Shown in pieces: positions 1 to 5,430 of a DNA stretch of 5,439 nt. The stretch's first letter is position 1. Each line of letters opens with the position of its first letter. The notes beneath the pieces are model-generated. The model saw nothing but the letters and a program-made list of their open reading frames with translations, was not told the DNA's origin and did not search any database. Source of the DNA: Patescibacteria group bacterium (GTDB lineage Bacteria; Patescibacteriota; Minisyncoccia; Phycocordibacterales; PALSA-1337). Position numbers and translations under genes: made by a program. The DNA is taken from positions 1-5,439 of the forward strand of contig JAUPUH010000049.1 of NCBI GenBank assembly GCA_030917665.1, in the 5' to 3' direction.

Positions 1-797
1 AGGGCACCAACCATTGTGGCATTGAGAATAGCAATCTCACCGAAGCCGTTTGTCCAGCTCAAAAGCGTAAGTGCGCTGAATGAAAAAATAAGCATTCCTC
101 CAGCTAGACCATCCATACCATCAGCAATGTTTACAGCATTTGCGGTAAACATAACGATGAGGATGATAATCGGGATAATGAGCCAGCCGACATAAATATC
201 GAAATCAAAAGGGAAGTAAATATAGTGCCAAGCGGAACCTAGCTTGTCATAGATCCACCACGCCGTTATCGATCCTGCAGCGAACTGCAAGAGGAGCTTT
301 TCATGGACGTGAATACCTTTGCTCGTGAGTGAACCTATCCATACTGATGTGCGCTTAAACATCGACCATGGCAAAGTAACGATGTACCAGATACGCATCT
401 TGATATCTCGGTGGACTTTGATCAAGGTGAATATTTGCGAAAGCTTTCTTGATCGTCGTTCTGCACCAAAAATATTGAGAAGGTCGTCGACAGCACCGAG
501 GGCAGCAGAGAGAAGCATTACCCCGATAGGCACCCATGTGTAGCTTCTCGACCAATTGAAGAAATACGTGATGACAGCAACTGTGATGATAATCAAAAGA
601 CCTCCCATGACCGGTGTCCTATCTTTGCCTTTTTGAGATTCGATATTAACAAGCTCTGCTTTTGGACCCTTGAAAACCTGAAAACGGTAAAGAAGGCTTA
701 TGAGAAATGGCGACCAAGCAAAGGCAATTACGCAGGCCAAAAGGGCAAAACCGAGTATAAAGGCTAGATCAGCCGTACCTTCGAGTATGCTTATCAT
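1..797 (-). CDS. mraY: MraY, phospho-N-acetylmuramoyl-pentapeptide transferase (3' end missing)
   Basis: Integral membrane enzyme that moves phospho-MurNAc-pentapeptide from UDP to undecaprenyl phosphate, giving lipid I, the first membrane step of peptidoglycan synthesis. Reading the minus strand from the ATG at 797 gives 265 residues that run off the left edge; the family is about 320-360 residues, so roughly the last quarter lies outside. Visible hallmarks are TPVMGG (61-66), matching the TPTMGG motif; the metal/substrate-binding aspartate pair D104-D105 in GAVDDLLNI; and NAVNIADGMDGLAGG (220-234), the family signature. Hydrophobic helices are seen near 11-37, 65-82, 88-103 and 203-219. The C-terminal histidine-rich loop is not in the window. 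About 60 residues separate the DD pair from EKLLLQF (166-172), where E. coli MraY has under 20, so the cytoplasmic loop is enlarged. There is no convincing ribosome binding site: only AAGG three bases before the ATG. A promoter-like pair ends 7 bases upstream. The assignment is firm. Confidence 0.95.
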   Translation of the reverse strand, partial: MISILEGTADLAFILGFALLACVIAFAWSPFLISLLYRFQVFKGPKAELVNIESQKGKDRTPVMGGLLIIITVAVITYFFNWSRSYTWVPIGVMLLSAALGAVDDLLNIFGAERRSRKLSQIFTLIKVHRDIKMRIWYIVTLPWSMFKRTSVWIGSLTSKGIHVHEKLLLQFAAGSITAWWIYDKLGSAWHYIYFPFDFDIYVGWLIIPIIILIVMFTANAVNIADGMDGLAGGMLIFSFSALTLLSWTNGFGEIAILNATMVGA

Positions 798-804
798 AGG
801 CCTT

Positions 805-833
805 AGATTAGCATAAAAGGGCTTATATGTTAA
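805..833 (-). promoter_or_regulatory. Candidate mraY promoter, near-leaderless
   Basis: On the minus strand, TTAACA (833-828) is followed after 17 bases by TAATCT (810-805). The ATG at 797 lies 7 bases past the -10 box, so transcription would begin at or next to the start codon. The -35 is a good match and the -10 only partial (3 of 6), so this is a prediction. It overlaps the opposing promoter of the peptidase gene almost completely, and the two form an imperfect inverted repeat. Confidence 0.4.
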
Positions 834-836
834 TCT
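808..836 (+). promoter_or_regulatory. Candidate peptidase-gene promoter, mirror image of the mraY promoter
   Basis: On the plus strand, TTAGCA (808-813) is followed after 17 bases by TAATCT (831-836), the same -10 hexamer and spacing as on the opposite strand. The second ATG (843) lies 6 bases after the -10 box, which fits a leaderless message. An alternative -10 such as TATATG (824-829) cannot be excluded. This is inferred from sequence similarity to sigma-70 elements only. Confidence 0.35.
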
Positions 837-839
837 ATT

Positions 840-1616
840 ATGATGAATACGAAAGTCATTTCGCAGAGCGCTCGAGATGTTATCGAGCAGTATAGAAACT
901 TCCGCGTCAGCAACGCGGTTTGCTCAGTTCCATATTTCAATAATCGTGTGACAGCACGGCGAGCGGCGTTGCGAGTCGAGGTTGGTAAAGGTAGTCCGAA
1001 GGATATTTTTGAGGAAATAAGTCATCGTGCGCTTCAAGAGAGGGTTGATGTGAATCTTCTTGACTCAGAAAATTTGAAGAAATTTCTTGTTAATAGTAAT
1101 CTCGGGATCGATTGTTCTGGGTTTGCATATTATGTCTTAAATGAAGAAAGCATCACGAGAGGAAAAGGTACACTCGACAAGCATATTAATTTTATACACG
1201 CATCAAATCCTTTGACGAGATTCATAGCGAAGTTTAAGCCACAAACCAATATCGACGTCTTAACCTTTGCAGACGACAAGAACAGCAGAGCTATTATTTT
1301 TAAAGAAATCGAGCCGGGAGATATCATCACTATGTTAGGTGGTCCAGAAGGAGGAGAGAGGAATCATATTCTCGTGATTCATCAAGTCGAGTATCAGAAT
1401 TTCGTACCGACGACTCTACATTATGTACACGCGATAGCTTGGCCAACTGATGGGGAATACGGACACGGTATACATGAAGGAAAAATAGATATTATTGACC
1501 CGAATAAATCCATACTTGACCAAAGATGGATTGAAAATGAAAAAACAGGAGAAGAAAACTATACCTTTTCTCGAGCGAAAAAATCTACGACTGAGGTGCG
1601 GAAACTAAATCTATAA
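840..1616 (+). CDS. Cytosolic NlpC/P60-like cysteine peptidase family protein
   Basis: A 258-residue protein with the layout of an NlpC/P60 papain-fold enzyme. The motif GIDCSGFAYYVL (89-100) supplies nucleophile C92. PGD (159-161) matches the conserved PGD turn. NHILVIH (175-181) supplies the general base H176, and YVHA (195-198) matches the usual third-position histidine, H197. Together these form a complete C-H-H triad. There is no signal peptide or lipobox, so the protein is probably cytoplasmic, unlike most peptidoglycan-cleaving family members. An N-terminal region of about 85 residues precedes the catalytic core, with CSVPYFNN (28-35) and a KGSP segment (50-53). The insert between C92 and H176 and the 21-residue gap between the two histidines are longer than in classic members. 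No Shine-Dalgarno is visible; two tandem ATGs (840, 843) open the gene, and the second fits a leaderless start better. The 3' end overlaps the convergent ATP-grasp gene by 32 bp. The fold is well supported; the substrate is unknown. Confidence 0.75.
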   Translation: MMNTKVISQSARDVIEQYRNFRVSNAVCSVPYFNNRVTARRAALRVEVGKGSPKDIFEEISHRALQERVDVNLLDSENLKKFLVNSNLGIDCSGFAYYVLNEESITRGKGTLDKHINFIHASNPLTRFIAKFKPQTNIDVLTFADDKNSRAIIFKEIEPGDIITMLGGPEGGERNHILVIHQVEYQNFVPTTLHYVHAIAWPTDGEYGHGIHEGKIDIIDPNKSILDQRWIENEKTGEENYTFSRAKKSTTEVRKLNL

Positions 1617-2829
1617 TCTCTTTTCCTCGCGTGTTGAATTTTGTATGGGTCTCGACGATGCCTCGGGCAGATTGGATTCTTAAAACATCAGTATTCGGTT
1701 TCGTGCTTTTGTATGAAATGACCTTGTAACCAGCTTTGAGGAGGCCTTGGATATTGAAAAGGTCCTCAAGATGTTTTCCTTCATTTTTCAAGAGAACTGA
1801 TTGGGTTAGTCTCTGAACAATCTGAGCACCATCGTTAATCGGTATTAAGGCTGAGGTCACAGGGATTCCTGTAAGTGCATGGAGGTGAGCTTCGAATGTC
1901 GTCAATCCATGGACACCATGAGACAGTAATTCTGATTGAAATTGAGACTCTAAGGTTGTTGAGGCTGGCTGGCGAGCGTTAATTTCGATGAGGTGCAGCA
2001 TATCACGCTCTTCATCATAGATGACATCAATACCGAAAAGACCTCTCCATCCTTCCTTTTGCATTTTTAAACCGATTTTTTGCGCGATTGCTTCGAAATC
2101 TTTTATGTGCGCATCGCTCAATATAGTATGGGGAACACTCCAATCATTACCGATTGTGGTGAAAGGGTTATCGGTAAAAGGAAGGATGCCTGTAATCTGG
2201 TAGCTGATATTTCCAAGAAGTATAACTGTATTTGTCGCAACGATATTTGCAGTAAACATTGGGCCTTTTATGAAATCACTTACTCGACTCTCGCGTTCTG
2301 GAAATTTTTGTTTTATAAGATCCAAATCTTTTTCGTTCTGGATGAGAACAGTGCTGTCCCCGGTGTGCCCGTGTGACCACTGTAGGATAAATGGTTTCCC
2401 TGGCCATGAAATATTTTTTGCGGGTTGGATCGAATGAGGAGCAAGAAGTGAAGAAAGCTCACCGAGCCATTCAACTTGAGTTATCTTGTTTTCAATTTTT
2501 TCTGCAAGCTCAGCGCTTGGATTGAGAAGTGTCCAGTTTTTTTCTGTACAAAGTCGCTCCACCTGGATGGTATTTTTGAAAACGAGGAGCTGAGCGTTGT
2601 GCTTTGTGATAGTTTCTTGCACATCAGGGAGCATGAGGATTTCATATGTATCAAGTATCTGGGGAGAATTGATCAACCACACGTTATCAGGATATTTTTC
2701 CTGAACTTCAAGTGCGTAAGTCGTCGCATTCGTAATGATGAAATAGCTGCCCAAAGGCTCTTTACCAAGAGCTCTTTCAATCTCTCGCGCGATGTAGATT
2801 ATAGGTCTGGTACCTGTATGGCTTGTCAT
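1585..2829 (-). CDS. ATP-grasp domain protein, putative carboxylate-amine ligase
   Basis: A 414-residue protein of the ATP-grasp superfamily, whose members join a carboxylate to an amine or thiol through an acyl-phosphate. Residues 1-100 form a variable N-terminal domain. NPSAELAEKIENK (103-115) is the usual lead-in to the ATP-binding region. PFILQWSHGHTGDST (146-160) is the glycine-rich loop, and SDFIKGP (184-190) the nucleotide hinge. GWRGLFGIDVIYD (260-272) and LHLIEINARQPAS (278-290) contain the metal ligands expected at D268, E282 and N284. The last 80 or so residues are probably a family-specific cap. The frame stays open to 3030, but starting there would bury the start of rsmI; the ATG at 2829 gives a sensible N terminus and lies just after a TATAAT/TATACT box. 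The substrate cannot be told; D-Ala-D-Ala ligase and purine enzymes look unlikely from the motifs. The convergent peptidase neighbour suggests, but does not show, work on a peptide-like product. Confidence 0.8.
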   Translation of the reverse strand: MTSHTGTRPIIYIAREIERALGKEPLGSYFIITNATTYALEVQEKYPDNVWLINSPQILDTYEILMLPDVQETITKHNAQLLVFKNTIQVERLCTEKNWTLLNPSAELAEKIENKITQVEWLGELSSLLAPHSIQPAKNISWPGKPFILQWSHGHTGDSTVLIQNEKDLDLIKQKFPERESRVSDFIKGPMFTANIVATNTVILLGNISYQITGILPFTDNPFTTIGNDWSVPHTILSDAHIKDFEAIAQKIGLKMQKEGWRGLFGIDVIYDEERDMLHLIEINARQPASTTLESQFQSELLSHGVHGLTTFEAHLHALTGIPVTSALIPINDGAQIVQRLTQSVLLKNEGKHLEDLFNIQGLLKAGYKVISYKSTKPNTDVLRIQSARGIVETHTKFNTRGKEIIDLVSAPQS

Positions 2830-2850
2830 ATTGATAGTGTAGTATATTAT
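2823..2850 (+). promoter_or_regulatory. rsmI promoter, apparently leaderless
   Basis: TTGTCA (2823-2828), 16 bases, then TATTAT (2845-2850). The rsmI ATG at 2857 lies 6 bases after the -10 box, where transcription would be expected to start, so the message is probably leaderless. No Shine-Dalgarno precedes the ATG. The -35 hexamer sits within the first codons of the divergent ATP-grasp gene. Confidence 0.55.
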
Positions 2851-2851
2851 A
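2841..2851 (-). promoter_or_regulatory. -10 region for the ATP-grasp gene (overlapping TATAAT and TATACT)
   Basis: The minus strand reads TATAAT (2851-2846) running directly into TATACT (2846-2841), two near-consensus -10 boxes sharing one base. The ATG at 2829 follows 11-16 bases later with no Shine-Dalgarno between, so the leader would be about 5-10 bases. No strong -35 is seen; ATGACA at 2876-2871 is 19 bases away. The same bases form the -10 box of rsmI on the other strand. Confidence 0.5.
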
Positions 2852-2856
2852 CCTTT

Positions 2857-3525
2857 ATGTCTACTTTTTATGTCATCGCTACACCTATTGGGAACCTTGA
2901 GGACATCACCTTGAGAGCCCTTCGCATACTCAAAGAAGTCGACCTTGTACTCTGCGAAGATACCCGTGTGACCAAGAGACTTTTCGAACGTCACGGTATT
3001 TCTACTTCCATGATGAGTTACCATGCTCAAAGCGGAGAGGCGAAGACCGATCTTATTATAGAGAAGGCAGGAGAAGGGAAAAACATTGCTCTTGTGACAG
3101 ATGCGGGAACTCCAGGAATCTCTGATCCAGGCTCGCTTCTTATTTCCAAGCTTCGAGAAACTTACCCAGACCTTCAGATAGTAGCGGTCCCTGGTGCGTC
3201 AGCTTTGACATCAGCGCTTTCGATTGCGGGGGTACCGACTCATGAATTTATTTTTCTAGGCTTCATGCCTCACAAAAAGGGGAGGGAAACTCTTTTTAAA
3301 GAAATTGCTGAGTCAGAACGGACTATGGTTTTTTATGAGTCGACGCATCGGATTTTGAAAACACTTGAATCTCTTTTGAAAATAAATAAAAAAATAACTC
3401 TTGTCCGTGAAATTACTAAAATTTATGAAGAGGTGTTGCAAGGTTCGGCTGAAGAAATATTAAAAATATTGACTGATACGCCAGAAAAGCAAAAAGGGGA
3501 ATTCGTAGTGATTGTTTCTGAATAA
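2857..3525 (+). CDS. rsmI: RsmI, 16S rRNA (cytidine1402-2'-O)-methyltransferase
   Basis: S-adenosylmethionine-dependent methyltransferase that 2'-O-methylates C1402 of 16S rRNA in the decoding centre. The 222-residue protein shows the whole tetrapyrrole-methylase-type fold: YVIATPIGNLEDIT (5-18) at the N terminus, CEDTR (33-37), ALVTDAGTPGISDPG (78-92), VPGASALTSAL (111-121) in the cofactor site, GFMPHKKGR (135-143), FYESTHRI (159-166), VREITKIYEE (183-192) and the closing GEFVVIVSE (214-222). E. coli RsmI is about 286 residues; this one stops right after the methyltransferase domain and lacks the C-terminal extension, a shortening I associate with reduced genomes. The upstream frame is open to 2476, but only the ATG at 2857 puts the conserved N terminus at residue 4, and it lies 6 bases after a -10 box. 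The upstream extension is antisense to the ATP-grasp gene and is not real. Confidence 0.95.
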   Translation: MSTFYVIATPIGNLEDITLRALRILKEVDLVLCEDTRVTKRLFERHGISTSMMSYHAQSGEAKTDLIIEKAGEGKNIALVTDAGTPGISDPGSLLISKLRETYPDLQIVAVPGASALTSALSIAGVPTHEFIFLGFMPHKKGRETLFKEIAESERTMVFYESTHRILKTLESLLKINKKITLVREITKIYEEVLQGSAEEILKILTDTPEKQKGEFVVIVSE

Positions 3526-3540
3526 ATTTGGGACAAAGAA

Positions 3541-3567
3541 ATCACCCGCTGGAAGTTGCCGGGTGAT
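3541..3567. terminator. Hairpin terminator between convergent rsmI and the 124-aa gene
   Basis: ATCACCCG (3541-3548) pairs perfectly with CGGGTGAT (3560-3567), an 8-bp stem with an 11-base loop. On the minus strand the stem is followed by TTTCTTTG, a fair U-rich tract, so it mainly serves the 124-aa gene, whose TAA stop (3569-3567) overlaps the stem. For rsmI it lies 15 bases past the stop with a weaker T tract (TACTGTTCTTTG), so it may also act on the plus strand. Confidence 0.7.
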
Positions 3568-3941
3568 TACTGTTCTTTGAGGCGCAATGCATCAAGCCTT
3601 TCTTCTGCGAGATTTGTGAGTGAAACTTTTTTGCCATCCATGCATTTGATAAGCAAGATGTCATTATCGTAGCTCACGAAAATCGGCAGTACGAAGCGGA
3701 CTGATCTGACCTCAACCTTTCCGCCTGCGACGACTTCGGCCCCGTTCATAACTCGAGGCGCCAGCCGAGTTTTTATTGCCCATTCAAAATGGACTGTGAA
3801 GGATTTGACTTCTTCTTCGCCCTCGACCTCGATCGACTCAGCGACTCCAACAAACCTCTCGTGATGTTCCGAATACCCCACGACAGGCTTTGTGGTACAG
3901 AATTCTTTGAATTCTTTTTTTGTTAGTGGGGAATTTTTCAA
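3567..3941 (-). CDS. Unknown 124-aa protein with TTG start and perfect Shine-Dalgarno
   Basis: I do not recognise this protein. A GTG at 3950 is the first possible start, but it lies inside the Shine-Dalgarno AAAGGAGGTGA. The TTG at 3941, in the same frame, sits 8 bases after AAAGGAGG, the ideal distance, so I place the start there. The product begins MKNSPLTKKEFKEF, is highly charged and appears soluble, with no signal peptide or membrane helix. Two acidic stretches occur (ESIEVEGEEEV, 35-45; EERLDALRLKEQ at the end), and the middle alternates hydrophobic and polar residues (residues 46-60 and 68-103), which suggests a beta-rich fold. Two cysteines (C15, C100) are not arranged as a metal site. 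It has its own extended -10 promoter and a hairpin terminator overlapping its stop codon, so it is a single-gene unit. The strong initiation signals suggest high expression. Function unknown. Confidence 0.75.
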   Translation of the reverse strand: MKNSPLTKKEFKEFCTTKPVVGYSEHHERFVGVAESIEVEGEEEVKSFTVHFEWAIKTRLAPRVMNGAEVVAGGKVEVRSVRFVLPIFVSYDNDILLIKCMDGKKVSLTNLAEERLDALRLKEQ

Positions 3942-3946
3942 GTTCC

Positions 3947-3957
3947 TCACCTCCTTT
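3947..3957 (-). promoter_or_regulatory. Perfect 11-nt Shine-Dalgarno that decides a TTG start
   Basis: AAAGGAGGTGA on the minus strand is fully complementary to the conserved 3' tail of 16S rRNA (UCACCUCCUUU). The GTG of an upstream candidate start lies within it and could not be used in the normal way; 8 bases separate AAAGGAGG from the in-frame TTG at 3941. It is the only strong ribosome binding site I find in the window. Confidence 0.85.
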
Positions 3958-3966
3958 CCTAGCGTT

Positions 3967-3975
3967 ATTCTAGCA
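3967..3975 (-). promoter_or_regulatory. Extended -10 promoter of the 124-aa gene
   Basis: The minus strand reads TGCTAGAAT, an extended -10 (TGN followed by TAGAAT, 5 of 6 to consensus). The matching -35 position (3995-3990, AAGCCA) is poor, as is common for extended -10 promoters. Transcription would start near 3960, just before the Shine-Dalgarno. Confidence 0.5.
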
Positions 3976-3983
3976 TATCAGTG

Positions 3984-3989
3984 TATAAT
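3984..3989 (+). promoter_or_regulatory. -10 box of the two-gene membrane protein/hydrolase unit
   Basis: A consensus TATAAT preceded directly by TG, 31 bases before the ATG at 4021. The -35 position (about 3961-3966, AGCGTT) is weak. The leader would be about 25 bases of AT-rich sequence without a Shine-Dalgarno. It is back to back with the opposing extended -10 box, 8 bases away. Confidence 0.45.
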
Positions 3990-4020
3990 TGGCTTATCAT
4001 AATTTTTTAAATATTTTTTC

Positions 4021-4233
4021 ATGTCAAAGAGACAATGGCTATGCTTATTCGGAGTTTGGATGATGGTATTTCTTTTTCTCGGAGTGCCGTCTTTTTGGCA
4101 TAAGATGATTGCTTTGGTTTCGGGACTGATTATTATTATTATTGCGTACAATCTTCCACACGAAAAGAGGAGCAACCCCTCCGCTTCCGGTTCTTCATTT
4201 GTAGAGAATAACAACAATTCATCAATCGCATAG
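4021..4233 (+). CDS. Small membrane protein, two predicted transmembrane helices, 70 aa
   Basis: I do not recognise a family. The 70 residues contain two hydrophobic segments, about 5-22 (QWLCLFGVWMMVFLFLGV) and 28-44 (containing five isoleucines in a row), joined by a short turn PSFWHK. A polar tail of about 25 residues follows (EKRSNPSASG, VENNNNSSIA), rich in Ser and Asn. The fivefold Ile is encoded by five ATT codons in a row (4129-4143). With both short loops, the protein would form a helical hairpin. The stop codon TAG abuts the ATG of the next gene (TAGATG), so the two are surely co-transcribed and probably translationally coupled; a role as partner or localiser of the hydrolase is inference. 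No Shine-Dalgarno is visible before the ATG. The antisense frame here is also open but has no supporting signals. Confidence 0.7.
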   Translation: MSKRQWLCLFGVWMMVFLFLGVPSFWHKMIALVSGLIIIIIAYNLPHEKRSNPSASGSSFVENNNNSSIA

Positions 4234-5382
4234 ATGAAAATTTTCGCATACATACTTGGGGTGGTCCTCGCTATCGCACTTCTCATCGGAGCATTCTTTT
4301 TTCCTTTTCACTATGAATCTTACAAAGCAGAAGGACAGGATGTCGCACGAATAATGCTGCCACCACCTTTTGCCGTGACTCACGTTAAGACACCTGAGAA
4401 TGTCAAAGCTCTTTATATGTCGAGCTGGGTAGCGGGGAACAAGAAACTTCGTGACAACCTTGTAAAGATTGTTGAGGATACCGAACTTAACGCTATAGTT
4501 ATTGATATTAAAGATTATACAGGACGAATCAGCTTTAAAACTGATAACCCTGTTTTAAAAAGTGTCGGTTCAGAAGAAAATAGAATTCCTGATGTGAAAG
4601 AATTTATCGGAGAGCTTCATGATAAGGGTATTTATGTTATCGGGAGAATATCTGCCTTTCAGGACTCATATCTTGTTCATAAAGAACCTCAGTACGCTGT
4701 GACCAATAAAGCTGGAGCGGTTTGGAAGGATTACAAAGGAGTTAGTTGGCTTGATGTAAGTGCTAAACCCGTTTGGGATTATTTGGCACTTATAGCGGAA
4801 GAGTCGTACGCTGTTGGATTTGATGAGTTAAATTTCGACTATATACGTTTCCCATCTGACGGAAATATGTTGGATATAGCATATCCGTTCAGTCACAACA
4901 AACTAAAATCTGCTGCACTCAAGGAATTCTTTGCTTTTGTTGATGAGAAATTTCGTTCGAGAGGTATACCGATCTCTGCAGATCTTTTTGGTATGACAAC
5001 ATCCAACACAGATGATCTCGGAATAGGGCAGATTCTTGAGGACGCTCTTACGCACTTTGACTACGTGGCTCCCATGGTTTATCCGTCTCACTACCCAAAG
5101 AATTTTATGGGTATCCCAGTTCCAGCAGCGAAGCCTTACGAAGTTATTCATTATGCAATGCAAGCTGGTGTTCGCCGTGCAGAGGCAGCGAGTACTACAC
5201 GCTTGAAACTCCGACCATGGCTTCAAGATTTCAGTATCGGGGGAGTTTCGTACAGTCCTGAAATGGTTCGTGCACAGATACAAGCAACTTACGATGTAGG
5301 CCTCACAAGTTGGATGCTCTGGAACGCTTCTAATATTTATACTGTTCCTGCTCTCGAATCTTCAACAAGCACTAAGCTTTAG
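4234..5382 (+). CDS. Membrane-anchored putative glycoside hydrolase, DUF4015 type
   Basis: A 382-residue protein with an N-terminal signal anchor (hydrophobic 4-24, no lipobox, no obvious cleavage site) and an extracellular domain resembling the DUF4015 putative glycosyl hydrolase family (Pfam PF13200), a TIM-barrel relative of retaining hydrolases. Strand-end motifs in order: ALYMSSW (59-65), AIVIDIKDYTGRI (87-99), YVIGRISAFQD (134-144), WLDVS (172-176), FDELNFDYIRFPSDG (196-210), ISADLFGM (247-254), YVAPMVYPSHY (277-287), LRPWLQDF (326-333) and SWMLWNASN (359-367). Acidic residues at strand ends (D91, D202, D250) are candidates for catalysis; which ones act is not known to me. The barrel looks complete, and the protein ends in a short Ser/Thr tail. 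Its start follows the preceding stop directly and has no Shine-Dalgarno of its own, which points to coupling. Substrate unknown; a cell-surface polysaccharide is plausible. Confidence 0.85.
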   Translation: MKIFAYILGVVLAIALLIGAFFFPFHYESYKAEGQDVARIMLPPPFAVTHVKTPENVKALYMSSWVAGNKKLRDNLVKIVEDTELNAIVIDIKDYTGRISFKTDNPVLKSVGSEENRIPDVKEFIGELHDKGIYVIGRISAFQDSYLVHKEPQYAVTNKAGAVWKDYKGVSWLDVSAKPVWDYLALIAEESYAVGFDELNFDYIRFPSDGNMLDIAYPFSHNKLKSAALKEFFAFVDEKFRSRGIPISADLFGMTTSNTDDLGIGQILEDALTHFDYVAPMVYPSHYPKNFMGIPVPAAKPYEVIHYAMQAGVRRAEAASTTRLKLRPWLQDFSIGGVSYSPEMVRAQIQATYDVGLTSWMLWNASNIYTVPALESSTSTKL

Positions 5383-5392
5383 GTAGAAAACA

Positions 5393-5420
5393 TTGATTAT
5401 TTTTGTAAAAGTAGTATGAT
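5393..5420 (+). promoter_or_regulatory. Promoter for a gene running off the right edge
   Basis: TTGATT (5393-5398), 16 bases, then TATGAT (5415-5420). Both hexamers match sigma-70 consensus well (4 and 5 of 6). It lies 10 bases after the hydrolase stop and 10 bases before an ATG at 5431, repeating the near-leaderless layout seen at rsmI. No terminator hairpin is visible between the hydrolase stop and this promoter. Confidence 0.5.
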
Positions 5421-5430
5421 TATTTTCCAG

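Noticed and set aside
319..555. Two open frames of 74 aa (+) and 66 aa (-) within mraY
   Set aside because: Both are out-of-frame shadows of the conserved MraY coding sequence, with no ribosome site or recognisable domain.
2476..2856. In-frame upstream extension of rsmI (127 codons)
   Set aside because: RsmI homology begins at the ATG at 2857; the extension is antisense to the conserved ATP-grasp gene and reads as low-quality, cysteine-rich sequence.
2830..3030. In-frame upstream extension of the ATP-grasp gene (67 codons)
   Set aside because: It is antisense to the conserved N terminus of RsmI and carries no recognisable motif; the ATG at 2829 has a -10 box just upstream.
3900..3917. Direct repeat GAATTCTTT twice
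   Set aside because: It encodes the KEFKEF segment of the 124-aa protein, and is too short and too local to suggest a mobile or regulatory element.
3978..4286. 102-aa minus-strand open frame over the small membrane protein
   Set aside because: It would cross the promoter region and the stop-start junction of a well-organised plus-strand unit; its hydrophobic stretch only mirrors the AT-rich repeat.
4903..5283. 126-aa antisense open frame in the hydrolase gene
   Set aside because: It is antisense to conserved barrel motifs and has an unlikely Cys/His/Arg-rich composition.
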